A stretch of DNA of 64,000 nucleotides from Psychromonas marina (GCF_030161115.1 NZ_BSPQ01000002.1:92196-156195); one strand, 5' to 3'; positions 40,381 to 50,829 are shown, counted from the stretch's first letter. Notes: a model not told the origin generated them from the sequence alone. Numbers and translations are program-made.

Positions 40381-40833
40381 CTATTTTTTTGAGAATTGAG
40401 CAAGAGATTGAAGTGCTTTTTTAAGCGCGGGTTCGGCATCATCAGCCATCGCTAAAAAGCTATCCGCGACATCTGAAGGCATCTTACTTGCACGTTTTTT
40501 CACCCTGTTTTTATTCTTTTTAGGGATATTTTTAGTAATTGATAAACGTGGATTGACCTTAATATTAATTTTTAACAATCCAGGTGAAGCTTGTCGTAGT
40601 AAGCTTAGTAGGTCATTACGCATAAATTGCAAGCGAACCATCCAAGTAGCATTGGGGATTTCTATAAGCAAGCTCCCATTTTGTAAATTACCTAGACGAC
40701 AGCCATCGATATTATGTTGTTTCAAAAAACTTTGTAGTAGACTGTCTAGCTTGGTGAAAAGGGGTTGGTTATATTGCAGCTCACTCTTTTTAAGTAGTTG
40801 AGCCATCGGTTTTGGTTGGCGGCTTCTATTCAT
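40381..40833 (-). CDS. dciA: DUF721 protein, probable DciA-type helicase loader
   Basis: DciA is the ancestral bacterial factor that helps load the replicative helicase DnaB where no DnaC/DnaI exists. The 150-residue protein has the DUF721 KH-like core (LDSLLQSFLKQHNIDGCRLGNLQNGSLLIEI, then ATWMVRLQFMRNDLLSLLRQ) at about 25-95 and a basic tail. The location between lpxC and the M23 peptidase/secA genes matches dciA in Pseudomonas and vibrios. Homology and place are good; helicase loading here is inferred. It diverges from the M23 gene with only 29 bases between start codons. Confidence 0.85.
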   Translation of the reverse strand: MNRSRQPKPMAQLLKKSELQYNQPLFTKLDSLLQSFLKQHNIDGCRLGNLQNGSLLIEIPNATWMVRLQFMRNDLLSLLRQASPGLLKINIKVNPRLSITKNIPKKNKNRVKKRASKMPSDVADSFLAMADDAEPALKKALQSLAQFSKK

Positions 40834-40862
40834 TTATATCTTTCAATAGTGAATTCATAATT

Positions 40863-41786
40863 ATGAGTATAACGGTAATCTATTCAAGAGAGGAACAAGA
40901 TCATACTTTTTCCTTCACAAAAAACAGGTTTCTGTTGATCCCTTTTCTTTTTATTACATTATTTGCCGCAAGCACGTGGTTTATTCAATCCTATTATAAA
41001 AATCAACTTGCGCAATTTAAAATCGATGCGTTGAATGATAACGATATTAGTAAAGATAAATACCTGCAGCTGATTAAAGCGCAAAGCGACCAAAAGTTGA
41101 TGGTACTAAGCAGTAAAGTGGGTGAGCTAGAGGCTAATATTGAGCGATTAAATATGCTTGGTGAACGTATCATTGAAAAATCAGCATTACCGAAAGAGGA
41201 ATTTGATTTTGAAGCACTTCCTGCTTCGGGTAAAATAGAAAGTGTTGCAACGGATGATAGTTTTCAATCCTCTGTGTTATTAAATGATATTGAAAACCTT
41301 GATCAACATCTGATAAAAAAAGAAAAACAGCTGCAGCGCCTTGAAATTGCAATTAATAATCGCCATTTGCTTGATGAGCTATATATTTCTGGACGCCCAG
41401 TTAAAGGGAAAGGTTCTTGGATATCATCACTTTATGGGACACGTAAAGACCCTTTTTCTGGTAAATTAAGAAGTCATCGTGGGGTTGATATTGCAGGTCC
41501 CGCTGGTATGCCATTAATTGCAACTGCTGCAGGTGTGGTCGTAGAAGCTGGTCAGCGAGGTGGTTACGGGTTAATGGTGGAAATACAGCATGGTAATGGC
41601 TTAGCCACGCGTTATGCACACGCTATTGAATTAACGGTTAAAGTAGGGGAAATAGTTAGTAAAGGACAACAGGTTGCTGTAATGGGGAGTACTGGACGTT
41701 CGACGGGGCCCCACATACATTATGAAGTATTAAAAAATGATAGACAGGTAGATCCCGATTATTATATTCACCGCGTTGCGGGTTAG
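40863..41786 (+). CDS. M23-family metallopeptidase, membrane-anchored
   Basis: Predicted murein endopeptidase of 307 residues. One membrane span lies at about 23-41, a coiled coil at about 60-165, and a LytM/M23 domain at about 185-300. The zinc ligands are in HRGVDIAGP (HxxxD) and HIHYEV (HxH), so it should be active rather than an EnvC/NlpD-type degenerate activator. I start at ATG 40863 (MSITVIYSREEQDH), since the 17 upstream residues are unlike the family and overlap the divergent gene. The dciA-M23-secA order is common in gammaproteobacteria, in the place where E. coli has secM. Confidence 0.92.
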   Translation: MSITVIYSREEQDHTFSFTKNRFLLIPFLFITLFAASTWFIQSYYKNQLAQFKIDALNDNDISKDKYLQLIKAQSDQKLMVLSSKVGELEANIERLNMLGERIIEKSALPKEEFDFEALPASGKIESVATDDSFQSSVLLNDIENLDQHLIKKEKQLQRLEIAINNRHLLDELYISGRPVKGKGSWISSLYGTRKDPFSGKLRSHRGVDIAGPAGMPLIATAAGVVVEAGQRGGYGLMVEIQHGNGLATRYAHAIELTVKVGEIVSKGQQVAVMGSTGRSTGPHIHYEVLKNDRQVDPDYYIHRVAG

Positions 41787-41826
41787 TCAGAAAACAAATT
41801 TAATTTTAAAATAATGAGAAAGTAAA

Positions 41827-44547
41827 ATGATCACACAGCTAATAACAAAAATAATAGGCAGTCGTAACGACCGATACTTAAAGCAACTTCGTAAGGTTGT
41901 TAATGAAATTAATAAATTGGAACCTGAGATAGAAGCACTTTCAGACCTCGAATTACAAGCAAAAACCGCCGAGTTTAAACAGCGCGTTGAAGCTGGTGAA
42001 AGTCTTGATTCTATTCTTGTTGAAGCATTTGCTGTTGTACGTAGTGCATCACAGCGTGTGTTTGGTATGCGTCATTTTGATGTGCAATTAATCGGTGGCA
42101 TGATCTTAAATGAAAATAAAATTGCTGAGATGCGTACCGGTGAAGGTAAAACATTAACTGCGACATTGCCAGCCTATCTGAATGCTTTAACCGGGAAAGG
42201 TGTTCATGTTATTACTGTGAATGATTATCTTGCGAAACGTGATGCTGAGTGGAATGCTCAATTATTTGAATTTTTAGGCTTGACGGTAGGTATTAACCTT
42301 TCAGGTATGCAGGGTGAAGAGAAGCGCCAAGCTTACGCTGCTGATATTACTTACGGTACAAACAATGAGTTTGGTTTTGATTATCTTCGTGACAACATGG
42401 CTTTTGAAGCGACACAACGTGTTATGCGCCCATTACACTACGCGATTGTCGATGAAGTTGACTCAATTTTAATCGATGAAGCGCGTACACCATTGATTAT
42501 CTCGGGCCCAACGGATGGTGATGCAACGTTATACACTGAGCTAAATACCGTCATCCCTATGTTAACTAAACAGGATCAAGAAGATACTGAAGAGTACATT
42601 GGCGAGGGTGATTATACTATTGATGAGAAAAGTAAACAGGTACTACTGACTGAACGTGGCCAAGAAAAAGTTGAAAAAATTCTTCAAGATCGTGGTTTGT
42701 TAGGCGAAAATCAATCACTCTATTCAGCGTCTAGCATCAGTTTGTTACATCATGCTAATGCAGCTTTACGCGCACACACTTTATTTGAAAAAGACGTTGA
42801 ATACATCGTTACTGATAAAGGTGAAGTGGTTATTGTTGATGAGCATACGGGTCGTACCATGCCAGGTCGTCGCTGGTCAGAAGGTCTACATCAAGCCGTT
42901 GAAGCAAAAGAAGGTGTTGAAATTCAAAATGAAAACCAAACGCTAGCGTCGATTACTTTCCAAAATTTCTTCCGTTTATATGAAAAATTAGCGGGTATGA
43001 CCGGTACTGCGGACACTGAAGCATTTGAGTTCCAGTCTATTTACAGCCTAGAAACGATCGTGATTCCAACCAATAAACCGATGTTACGACTTGATGGTGG
43101 TGATCTTGTTTATCTAACTGAAGTTGAGAAATATCAAGCGATTGTTAAAGATATCCAAGAGCGCCTTGAACGTCGTCAACCGGTGTTAATTGGTACCGTT
43201 TCTATCGAAAACTCTGAGCTTTTATCAACGTTGATGACTAAAGCTAAAATTAAGCACAGTGTATTAAACGCCAAGTTCCATGAAAAAGAAGCAGATATTA
43301 TCGCCCAAGCTGGTGCGCTAGGCTCTGTAACTATCGCTACGAACATGGCGGGACGTGGTACCGATATCGTATTAGGTGGCAACTTACAGGCACGCCTTGA
43401 TAAATTAGGTAACCTTTCTGAAGCACAAATAGAAACAGAAAAAGCGGCATGGCAAGAAGAGCACAAAATGGTGCTTGAAGCAGGTGGTTTGTACATCATT
43501 GGTACTGAGCGTCATGAGTCTCGTCGTATCGATAATCAATTACGTGGTCGTGCCGGTCGTCAAGGTGATGCAGGTGAGAGTCGTTTCTACCTGTCTATGG
43601 AAGATTCTTTGATGCGTATCTTTGCATCTGAAAAAGTGTCTAACATGATGAAAAAATTAGGCATGGAAGATGGTGAAGCGATTGAACATCCATGGGTAAC
43701 ACGTGCGATTGAAAATGCACAGCGTAAAGTTGAAGGGCGTAACTTTGATATGCGTAAGTCGTTACTTGATTTTGATGATGTTGCAAATGATCAGCGTAAA
43801 GTTGTTTACCAACAACGAAATGGTGTGATGGACAGTGAAGAGATCACTGAAACAATCGATGGTATTTGGGATGACGTATTCAATGATTGTGTTGACCAAT
43901 ATGTCCCGCAGCAATCACTGACTGAACAATGGGACTTAGAGGGATTAGAGCGTAAGCTTAAATCTGATTTCTTAATTGAATTGCCAGTTCAACAGTGGTT
44001 AGTTGATGAAGCTAATTTACAAGAAGAGACGATTCGAGAGAATATCTTAGTACATGCGAAGGAAGTCTACGCAGCTAAAAAAGAGCAAGTTGGTCAAGAT
44101 ATTATCGCTGGTTTTGAAAAATCAGTAATGCTGCAAACGATTGATACATTATGGAAAGAACATTTGGCATCGATGGATCATCTACGCCAAGGCATTCACT
44201 TACGTGGCTACGCGCAAAAAGATCCGAAACAGGAATACAAACGTGAGTCTTTTGAAATGTTCCTCGCGATGCTAGATACGCTAAAACATGATGTGGTTAC
44301 AATTCTTTCGAAAGTACAAGTACAAAGCAAAGAAGAAGTAGAAGCGATTGCAGAACAGCGTCGTCTTGCTGATGAAAAAGCAAAACTTGAGATGAAACAT
44401 GCTAGCGCATCAAATGGCGAGCAAGATGAGTCTGAAGAAGGTTCTGATCCGTTCAAACGTGAAGAACGTAAAGTGGGTCGTAATGAGCCTTGCCCTTGTG
44501 GGTCTGGTAAAAAATACAAACAATGTCACGGTAAATTATCAGTTTAA
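41827..44547 (+). CDS. secA: Protein translocase ATPase SecA
   Basis: Motor that drives preproteins through SecYEG. It has 906 residues (E. coli 901). Walker A is in [13 protein letters not shown] (about 100-112), the DEAD-type Walker B is in [16 protein letters not shown] (about 208-223), followed by the preprotein cross-linking domain and a second nucleotide fold with [12 protein letters not shown] (about 508-519). The C-terminal zinc motif [13 protein letters not shown] binds SecB. Only 40 bases separate it from the M23 gene, and there is no secM-like arrest gene. Confidence 0.98.
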   Translation: MITQLITKIIGSRNDRYLKQLRKVVNEINKLEPEIEALSDLELQAKTAEFKQRVEAGESLDSILVEAFAVVRSASQRVFGMRHFDVQLIGGMILNENKIAEMRTGEGKTLTATLPAYLNALTGKGVHVITVNDYLAKRDAEWNAQLFEFLGLTVGINLSGMQGEEKRQAYAADITYGTNNEFGFDYLRDNMAFEATQRVMRPLHYAIVDEVDSILIDEARTPLIISGPTDGDATLYTELNTVIPMLTKQDQEDTEEYIGEGDYTIDEKSKQVLLTERGQEKVEKILQDRGLLGENQSLYSASSISLLHHANAALRAHTLFEKDVEYIVTDKGEVVIVDEHTGRTMPGRRWSEGLHQAVEAKEGVEIQNENQTLASITFQNFFRLYEKLAGMTGTADTEAFEFQSIYSLETIVIPTNKPMLRLDGGDLVYLTEVEKYQAIVKDIQERLERRQPVLIGTVSIENSELLSTLMTKAKIKHSVLNAKFHEKEADIIAQAGALGSVTIATNMAGRGTDIVLGGNLQARLDKLGNLSEAQIETEKAAWQEEHKMVLEAGGLYIIGTERHESRRIDNQLRGRAGRQGDAGESRFYLSMEDSLMRIFASEKVSNMMKKLGMEDGEAIEHPWVTRAIENAQRKVEGRNFDMRKSLLDFDDVANDQRKVVYQQRNGVMDSEEITETIDGIWDDVFNDCVDQYVPQQSLTEQWDLEGLERKLKSDFLIELPVQQWLVDEANLQEETIRENILVHAKEVYAAKKEQVGQDIIAGFEKSVMLQTIDTLWKEHLASMDHLRQGIHLRGYAQKDPKQEYKRESFEMFLAMLDTLKHDVVTILSKVQVQSKEEVEAIAEQRRLADEKAKLEMKHASASNGEQDESEEGSDPFKREERKVGRNEPCPCGSGKKYKQCHGKLSV

Positions 44548-44563
44548 TTTACTGCTGTAATAA

Positions 44564-44597
44564 CAAAAATGGCTCTTAATGAGCCATTTTTTTTGTT
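44564..44597 (+). terminator. Rho-independent terminator after secA
   Basis: AAAAATGGCTC / GAGCCATTTTT with a TTAAT loop runs into a long T tract 17 bases after the secA stop. Confidence 0.9.
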
Positions 44598-44633
44598 TTA
44601 TTTTTCTAAATTAACGTAAGCAAAGAAGGTTTT

Positions 44634-45014
44634 ATGAAAGTCATTGATATCAGCATTGCAATTATAAAAAATGCACAGCATCATTTTCTTATTACGCTGC
44701 GACCAGATGCAAGCCACCAAGGCGGAAAGTGGGAGTTTCCGGGTGGTAAGATCGAAATTGATGAAACTCCTGAACAGGCGATGTGCCGTGAGTTATATGA
44801 AGAGGTTGGCTTAACAGCCTCGCAATATCAGTTGTTTGAAAAGCTTTTTTTTGACTATGGTGATAAACAATTGAATTTGTACTTTTATCTAGTTGAGGAT
44901 TTTACTGGCGAAGCGTCAGGCAAAGAGGGACAACCACTAAAATGGGTTAGTAAATCACAATTAGCAGAGTATGCATTTCCTGAAGCGAATCTTAGCGTTA
45001 TTGCTAAGCTATAA
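44634..45014 (+). CDS. mutT: 8-oxo-dGTP diphosphatase MutT
   Basis: Nudix hydrolase of 126 residues that removes 8-oxo-dGTP from the nucleotide pool. The Nudix box fits Gx5Ex7REUxEExGU, running from GGKIEIDE at about residue 37 to RELYEEVGL at about 53-61. [10 protein letters not shown] immediately before it is the MutT form. It follows secA after a terminator, the same order as in E. coli, so it probably has its own promoter within the 86-base gap. Confidence 0.95.
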   Translation: MKVIDISIAIIKNAQHHFLITLRPDASHQGGKWEFPGGKIEIDETPEQAMCRELYEEVGLTASQYQLFEKLFFDYGDKQLNLYFYLVEDFTGEASGKEGQPLKWVSKSQLAEYAFPEANLSVIAKL

Positions 45015-45050
45015 GCTATAAGCACTGAGGATGGGTAGCTAGGAGAAATT

Positions 45051-45332
45051 ATGAGTAATATTATTAACTTTTGCGATTATATTGCTAAACCAAGTTTAGA
45101 AAGTAGCGATTGTGAAGATATCGACAGCTTTGCTGCTATTGAGCCATTAATTAGAGATGTTTGTTTCTCTGCCGGTGTAATCGGCGACCTTGCTAATGAA
45201 CTTATTGCTGAATATAAACTCTATTTTGAGCAATTAAGCACGCTTGAAAGTCACCCTAATTCGGGTGAACAGTTTAATCATGCCTGTCATATTATTTTAG
45301 AGTTATTGATTAAAAGTAAGCTACGACGTTAA
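45051..45332 (+). CDS. Small protein of unknown function
   Basis: A 93-residue acidic protein (SSDCEDIDSFAAIEPL near the N-terminus) that I do not recognise. An AGGAGAAATT ribosome-binding sequence lies 5 to 6 bases before the ATG. Predicted mostly helical, with no signal peptide or membrane span; three cysteines at scattered places. It follows mutT by 36 bases on the same strand and converges with the DNA ligase gene, whose stop is 6 bases away. The good ribosome-binding site and tight packing argue that it is real. Confidence 0.7.
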   Translation: MSNIINFCDYIAKPSLESSDCEDIDSFAAIEPLIRDVCFSAGVIGDLANELIAEYKLYFEQLSTLESHPNSGEQFNHACHIILELLIKSKLRR

Positions 45333-45338
45333 TTACTA

Positions 45339-46166
45339 CTATTCTAATTTATACCTAATTCGTAAATAACTGGCAAAACGTGGTACACCATTTTTAGTTT
45401 TTCCAATATATTGATAAGTTATAGTGTCACCAATATTTGGTGGATTTTCACGTTCAGCATTACTAAAACCTGTGCCTATTTTAAAGACGATGCCTTCCGT
45501 TGTTTTTACCACTAGCGCCCCCATTCGACCATAGTGCTTACCTTTGCCGGCAAGGTGTTCTAGCACAACGGCTTCTGCATCATCATAACGCTTTAGTTTC
45601 ATTAAATCTAGGCTGCGCTTTACCTGATAGTAAGCATTGATATGATGCAGCATGAGTCCCTCACCGCCGCCTGCAATAACTTCATCGAGTTTTTTTTGCA
45701 GCGCTTGATGCGTTGCTATTTTTTGTTGTGGAATCATTTTTAAGTAGGGAGAGGGTGTATCGGCCACTAATTTTTGCATTTTTATCACTCGTTGCGTAAA
45801 TTTTTCTGTGGAGCTTGGCAGGTCAAAAATCATAAAAGAGACCTTTTTCCATGCATTGCTACCACCTTGCTGGGTACGAGTAATACCAGAAACCTCTTCA
45901 AAGGCACTTCGACTTATCCATAATTCACCATCAAGCGGTTGTTCGGGAAAATCCTTGGTGAACCAAGGGGGGGCTGCAAATGGATTACCCTGTTTAGAGA
46001 TAAGTTGTTTCCCATCCCAATATCCTCGTACACCATCGAGTTTTTCACTGACCCAATAATGCTCAATATTGATATCATCATGAAATTTACTGGCAAGTTG
46101 AATGGGTGGTGGGGTTGAGTGTGCGAGAGGGGCAATAAATAATATGAATAGTAGTAAAAATGGCAT
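45339..46166 (-). CDS. Periplasmic ATP-dependent DNA ligase (Lig E type)
   Basis: Minimal ATP-dependent DNA ligase of 275 residues with an N-terminal signal peptide (PFLLLFILFIAPLAHS) and no DNA-binding extension, as in the Lig E group of Haemophilus, Neisseria and vibrios. Motif I is KLDGVR at 42-47 with the adenylated Lys42. LDGELWI is motif III, and GGGEGLMLH and LMKLKRYDDAE are motifs IV and V; an OB fold follows. Lig E enzymes seal nicks in imported or extracellular DNA. The message start is unusual: the ribosome-binding site lies in the 3' arm of a terminator-like hairpin (46167-46206). Confidence 0.92.
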   Translation of the reverse strand: MPFLLLFILFIAPLAHSTPPPIQLASKFHDDINIEHYWVSEKLDGVRGYWDGKQLISKQGNPFAAPPWFTKDFPEQPLDGELWISRSAFEEVSGITRTQQGGSNAWKKVSFMIFDLPSSTEKFTQRVIKMQKLVADTPSPYLKMIPQQKIATHQALQKKLDEVIAGGGEGLMLHHINAYYQVKRSLDLMKLKRYDDAEAVVLEHLAGKGKHYGRMGALVVKTTEGIVFKIGTGFSNAERENPPNIGDTITYQYIGKTKNGVPRFASYLRIRYKLE

Positions 46167-46206
46167 AAAAAAACTCCCTAGTGATTTAATCAGTCTAGGA
46201 AGTTTT
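46167..46206 (-). terminator. Terminator of nadC that overlaps the ligase ribosome-binding site
   Basis: On the minus strand AAAACTTCCTAG / CTAGGGAGTTTT forms a 12-bp stem with one mismatch and ends in seven T residues directly before the ligase ATG. It is 24 bases past the nadC stop, so it works as the nadC terminator. The only good ribosome-binding sequence for the ligase (TAGGGAG, 7 bases before ATG) is the 3' arm of this stem, so read-through RNA would have it hidden. Confidence 0.75.
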
Positions 46207-46229
46207 AGCCATTGTGCAATGTACTTTTG

Positions 46230-47126
<897 letters not shown>

Positions 47127-47186
47127 TTAAGATTTAATGACACAACTCTTATAAAATGGTTAAACAGTATAGTTGAAGGAGTTAAA

Positions 47187-47780
47187 ATGAGTGTTGTGAT
47201 CGGTTTAACAGGTGGCATTGGTAGTGGTAAATCAACTGTTTCAGGCTTATTCAAAGCATTAAATGTGAGTGTTATTGATGCCGATGTTGTGGCACGGCAG
47301 GTAGTTGCCAAAGGCCAGATGGCTTTGAAGAAAATCCATGATTACTTTGGTCCTGATATACTTATCGAGGGGGAATTAAATCGACCTAAATTACGTGAAA
47401 TTATTTTTGCTGATCCAGAAAAGAAAAATTGGTTAAATAAATTACTTCATCCTCTTATTCGCGAGCAGATGTTAACGCAACTTGCAGATGCCAAGGGAGA
47501 TTACGTTATTTTAGAAGCGCCGTTATTATTTGAAAATAAGCTTGAAACATATTGTGATTACGTGGTGGTGGTCGATATTGATGAACAAGTGCAAGTTAAA
47601 CGCGCCAGTGCACGAGATAATAATAGTATTGAACAGATCAAAGCGATCATTAATAGCCAAATTGAACGTCAGCTGCGTTTACAAAAAGCCAACTTTGTCA
47701 TCGAAAATAGTACAATTTCATTACTACAGCTAGAAAAATCGGTAATTGCTTTAGATAAACAACTTCGGGCGTTACAATAG
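47187..47780 (+). CDS. coaE: Dephospho-CoA kinase CoaE
   Basis: Last step of coenzyme A synthesis, phosphorylating the ribose 3'-OH of dephospho-CoA. The start at 47187 has GAAGGAG 6 bases upstream and begins MSVVIGLTGGIGSGKST, with the P-loop at about residues 8-15. DADVVARQVV, HPLIREQM and PLLFENKLE follow. It has 197 residues (E. coli 206). It leads coaE-zapD-yacG; the usual upstream neighbour pilD is missing. Confidence 0.97.
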   Translation: MSVVIGLTGGIGSGKSTVSGLFKALNVSVIDADVVARQVVAKGQMALKKIHDYFGPDILIEGELNRPKLREIIFADPEKKNWLNKLLHPLIREQMLTQLADAKGDYVILEAPLLFENKLETYCDYVVVVDIDEQVQVKRASARDNNSIEQIKAIINSQIERQLRLQKANFVIENSTISLLQLEKSVIALDKQLRALQ

Positions 47781-47807
47781 GCAGTAACTTGGTGTAATGA
47801 GATTAAC

Positions 47808-48548
47808 ATGACTAATATGATCACTTTTGAATATCCGTTGAATGAAAAAATGCGTAGTTACCTGCGCTTTGAATTTCTTTTTTTACAAATTGTTAAAAGC
47901 AAAAAATTTAATCATGAAAGTGATACAACGGTTTTCTTTAAAGCACTGTTTGAGCTCTTAGAGCTGAGTGAGCGTTGCGATATTCGTCATGACTTAATTA
48001 AAGACTTACGTTTATTGTCGACACAGATGAAATTATGGCTGAACCATGATCAAGTGGATCATGAGGCCGTTTCTCAACTGTTATTAGAGATCGATGAATT
48101 AATCACTGCGGTTTTATTGATGCCAAAACAGCTGCGCTACTTTAAAACCAATCGCTTCTTAACCTCACTTAAGCAACGCTTTTCTATTCCGAGTGGCTGT
48201 TGTAATTTCGATCTTCCGCAGTACCATTTTTGGCTTGCTGAAGGGCAAGAGAAACAACAAAAGGATGCAGCGATCTGGCTTACTCATTTTGACGCGTTAC
48301 AAAAAGCATTAATCTTGTACCTGAAAATTAAGCGCTCGCAAGGTGTGGTATCAAAGCAAACAGCAGTTAATGGTTTTTTTCAGGGCGAAGTAGAAAATAG
48401 CTGTTTTGTCAGCATTGAATTTGAAAAATCGTTAGCGGTTTATCCGATGATTAGCGGACATAAAGATCGCTATTCGGTGCGTTTTATGAGCAGTGATATT
48501 GAGCATCATTTAGCTGAAAATATAGAATTTAAACAGATTTGTTGTTAG
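47808..48548 (+). CDS. zapD: Cell division protein ZapD
   Basis: Cytoplasmic protein that bundles FtsZ filaments by binding the FtsZ C-terminal peptide. Its 246 residues match E. coli ZapD (247). The N-terminal FEYPLNEKMRSYLRFEFLF and the ALFELLELSERCDIRHDLIKDL stretch are characteristic. It lies in the coaE-zapD-yacG order conserved from E. coli to vibrios, 28 bases after coaE. Confidence 0.95.
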   Translation: MTNMITFEYPLNEKMRSYLRFEFLFLQIVKSKKFNHESDTTVFFKALFELLELSERCDIRHDLIKDLRLLSTQMKLWLNHDQVDHEAVSQLLLEIDELITAVLLMPKQLRYFKTNRFLTSLKQRFSIPSGCCNFDLPQYHFWLAEGQEKQQKDAAIWLTHFDALQKALILYLKIKRSQGVVSKQTAVNGFFQGEVENSCFVSIEFEKSLAVYPMISGHKDRYSVRFMSSDIEHHLAENIEFKQICC

Positions 48549-48564
48549 AAAAAGAGAGTAAAGA

Positions 48565-48753
48565 ATGAAAGTAAATTGTCCAACTTGTAAAAAAGAGGTT
48601 GAATGGTGTAAAGAGAGCCTACATCGACCATTTTGTTGTAAGCGTTGCCAACTTATTGATTTAGGTGAGTGGGCTGATGAAGAAAAACGCATTAAAGGTG
48701 AAACTGTTACTGCAGAGAACCTACCTCAAAATAAAACTATCTATTTCGACTAA
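48565..48753 (+). CDS. yacG: DNA gyrase inhibitor YacG (zinc protein)
   Basis: A 62-residue zinc protein that binds GyrB and inhibits gyrase in E. coli. The four zinc cysteines are CPTC near residues 5-8 and CCKRC near 24-28. [18 protein letters not shown] is the family signature. It follows zapD by 16 bases with a good GAGAG-type ribosome-binding site. Confidence 0.95.
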   Translation: MKVNCPTCKKEVEWCKESLHRPFCCKRCQLIDLGEWADEEKRIKGETVTAENLPQNKTIYFD

Positions 48754-48797
48754 GCATAAAATTTAGCGCTACAGTATTTTTTAATCAAGGAAATAAT

Positions 48798-49142
48798 ATG
48801 TTGATAACAACATTTTTAGACAAACTAAACACTGCGCCTGAGAGCGTTGAATTCACTGATACGATGGCGGTGATCGAAGCAAATTATCTGTTCACTGAAA
48901 CAGAATTTTCAAATGGTCAGCAACAAAATGGAGCTGGAGAAAACTCAGGATCATGTAAACTGTTTGCCTTTGCTTTACAGCAAAATCTTTCCGCTGCACA
49001 AACTCTTGCTTGTTTTGGTGATTACTACCGTGAAGACGTTTTAAAAAATCCTGACGGTAACGACCATCAAAACATTCGTCAGTTTATGGCTAATGGTTGG
49101 GATGCGATTAATTTTAGTGCGCCAGCATTAACTGCTAAATAA
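48798..49142 (+). CDS. HopJ-family protein
   Basis: A 114-residue protein of the HopJ type III effector family (Pfam HopJ), which is widespread in marine gammaproteobacteria lacking type III secretion, so the name says little about function. Family features are the FxDTMAVIEANYLFTETEFSNG-like segment at about 19-41, AGENSGSCKLFAFA, LACFGDYYREDVL and FMANGWDAINF. A GGAAATAAT ribosome-binding region precedes the ATG. It lies 45 bases after yacG and is probably co-transcribed. Confidence 0.85.
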   Translation: MLITTFLDKLNTAPESVEFTDTMAVIEANYLFTETEFSNGQQQNGAGENSGSCKLFAFALQQNLSAAQTLACFGDYYREDVLKNPDGNDHQNIRQFMANGWDAINFSAPALTAK

Positions 49143-49194
49143 AGTAATATTCAGCGCAGAACGGTTGTTTTGCGCTTCTTTATCCAGCACCTTT

Positions 49195-49647
49195 TCATAA
49201 AGGTAGCTCAGTCGTATATTTTAGCTGCTGCATCGCAAAGCTGGAAGTGACATCACTTAGACCACTGACATTATTAACCAAGGTTTTATAGAAGGTGTCA
49301 TAGCTACGCATATCCTTCACTAATACTTTCATCATGTAATCGTACTCCCCCGCCATACGATAAAACTCCATCACCTGGGAAAACCCCTTTACCTGTAAAA
49401 CGAAGTCTTCAAACCAAGTTTCAGAATGTTGTTGCGTTTTAATCTGTACAAACGCAATCAACTCTAAGCCCGCTTTCTCAGTATCGAGTAAGGCAACCCG
49501 CTTTTTAATAACCCCTTCATTCTCTAAACGTTTTACTCGGTTCCAACAGGGGGTAGTGGTGAGGTGAAGAGACTCGGCAATCTGTTGTAGTGACAGAGAG
49601 CAATCTTGCTGTAATAGTCTTAAAATTTGCTTGTCTATTTTATCCAC
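49195..49647 (-). CDS. decR: Lrp/AsnC-family regulator, DecR (YbaO)-like
   Basis: 150 residues with an N-terminal winged helix ([34 protein letters not shown]) and a C-terminal RAM ligand-binding domain. The TTTPCWNR recognition helix and [37 protein letters not shown] segments match E. coli DecR/YbaO as I recall it. DecR senses L-cysteine and activates cysteine breakdown (cyuPA). Its divergent neighbour is a cysteine synthase-fold enzyme, consistent with a cysteine-detoxification switch. Confidence 0.85.
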   Translation of the reverse strand: MDKIDKQILRLLQQDCSLSLQQIAESLHLTTTPCWNRVKRLENEGVIKKRVALLDTEKAGLELIAFVQIKTQQHSETWFEDFVLQVKGFSQVMEFYRMAGEYDYMMKVLVKDMRSYDTFYKTLVNNVSGLSDVTSSFAMQQLKYTTELPL

Positions 49648-49789
49648 TTTGACCTCATTAGGGTTTATTTTCTATATAACCTTATTATAGCGGGTTGTTT
49701 TTCTTTTATTGTCATTGTTTGCAGTAAAATGGGAGGAAAGTTCTGCTGATTGTTCTTTATACTGAGTTCAACGTAATAAGGAATAACTG

Positions 49790-50809
49790 ATGAATAATTT
49801 GAGTCACGACCGCCAATGGGTTAATAATGCAATTGCTTTGATCCAAGCAGACTATCAACGTAGTGCCGATACACACTTAATTAAGCTTGAACTTAATGAG
49901 TTTCCCAGCATTGATATTTATCTAAAAGATGAAAGTACACACCCAACGGGCAGCCTTAAGCACCGTTTAGCACGTTCACTGTTTCTGTATGCACTGTGTA
50001 ATGGCAATATCAATCAAGAGACAACTATTATTGAAGCTTCCTCTGGTAGTACTGCCATATCGGAGGCTTATTTTGCACGCTTGTTAGGACTTAAGTTTAT
50101 TGCTGTGATGGCAAAAAATACCAGCCAAGAGAAGTTAACCTTAATAGAGAATTATGGTGGGCAGTGTCATCTAGTCGAATCAACAGAGATGATATATGAA
50201 CAGTCAGAGGTGCTTGCAAAACAGCTAAATGGCTATTATATGGATCAGTTTACTTATGCTGAGCGCGCAACGGATTGGCGTGGGAATAATAATATTGCCG
50301 ATTCTATTTTTAAGCAGATGGAACTTGAAGCACATCCTGTCCCCAGGTATATCGTTGTTAGTGCGGGGACTGGGGGCACAAGTGCTACTATCGGGCGTTA
50401 TATTCGTTATAACCAGCTCAGTTGTAAGTTAGTAGTTGTTGATCCTGAAAACTCAGTATTTCATGACTATTTTATAAACGGTGATAAATCGTTAGTTTCA
50501 GATAGCTGCAGCCGAATCGAGGGGATTGGGCGTCCACGGGTAGAGCCATCATTTATTGCTTCATTGGTTGATAAAATGATAAAAGTTGCTGATATTGAAT
50601 CTATTAACACCATGTTATGGCTAGAAACGGTATTAGGGAGAAAAGTGGGGCCAAGTACTGGTACTAATATGGTTGGGGTATTGCAACTTGCGAGAGAGAT
50701 GCAGGAAAAAGGCGAGCAGGGTGCAATTGTGACGCTACTTTGTGACCGAGGTGATCGTTATTTAAATAGTTATTATTCGCCTGAGTGGGTTAAACTGCAT
50801 ATCACATAA
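49790..50809 (+). CDS. PLP-dependent cysteine synthase-fold enzyme, probable L-cysteine desulfhydrase
   Basis: A 339-residue fold-type II PLP enzyme. The PLP lysine lies in [13 protein letters not shown] (about residue 54), the substrate loop is [18 protein letters not shown], and the phosphate loop is [14 protein letters not shown]. The sequence resembles the Cds1 group of cysteine desulfhydrases rather than CysK/CysM, from features such as [15 protein letters not shown] at the end. It would convert L-cysteine to pyruvate, sulfide and ammonia. The divergent DecR-like regulator supports this. A GGAATAACTG region precedes the ATG. The substrate is inferred. Confidence 0.8.
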   Translation: MNNLSHDRQWVNNAIALIQADYQRSADTHLIKLELNEFPSIDIYLKDESTHPTGSLKHRLARSLFLYALCNGNINQETTIIEASSGSTAISEAYFARLLGLKFIAVMAKNTSQEKLTLIENYGGQCHLVESTEMIYEQSEVLAKQLNGYYMDQFTYAERATDWRGNNNIADSIFKQMELEAHPVPRYIVVSAGTGGTSATIGRYIRYNQLSCKLVVVDPENSVFHDYFINGDKSLVSDSCSRIEGIGRPRVEPSFIASLVDKMIKVADIESINTMLWLETVLGRKVGPSTGTNMVGVLQLAREMQEKGEQGAIVTLLCDRGDRYLNSYYSPEWVKLHIT

Positions 50810-50829
50810 GCCTAAAGAAGATCAGCGCA

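Noticed and set aside
41787..41826. secM upstream of secA
   Set aside because: Only 40 bases separate the M23 gene from secA, and the M23 protein ends without any arrest-like peptide.
48798..49142. Type III secretion effector (HopJ) implying a pathogenicity locus
   Set aside because: HopJ-family genes are common in non-pathogenic marine bacteria next to housekeeping genes, and no secretion genes are nearby.
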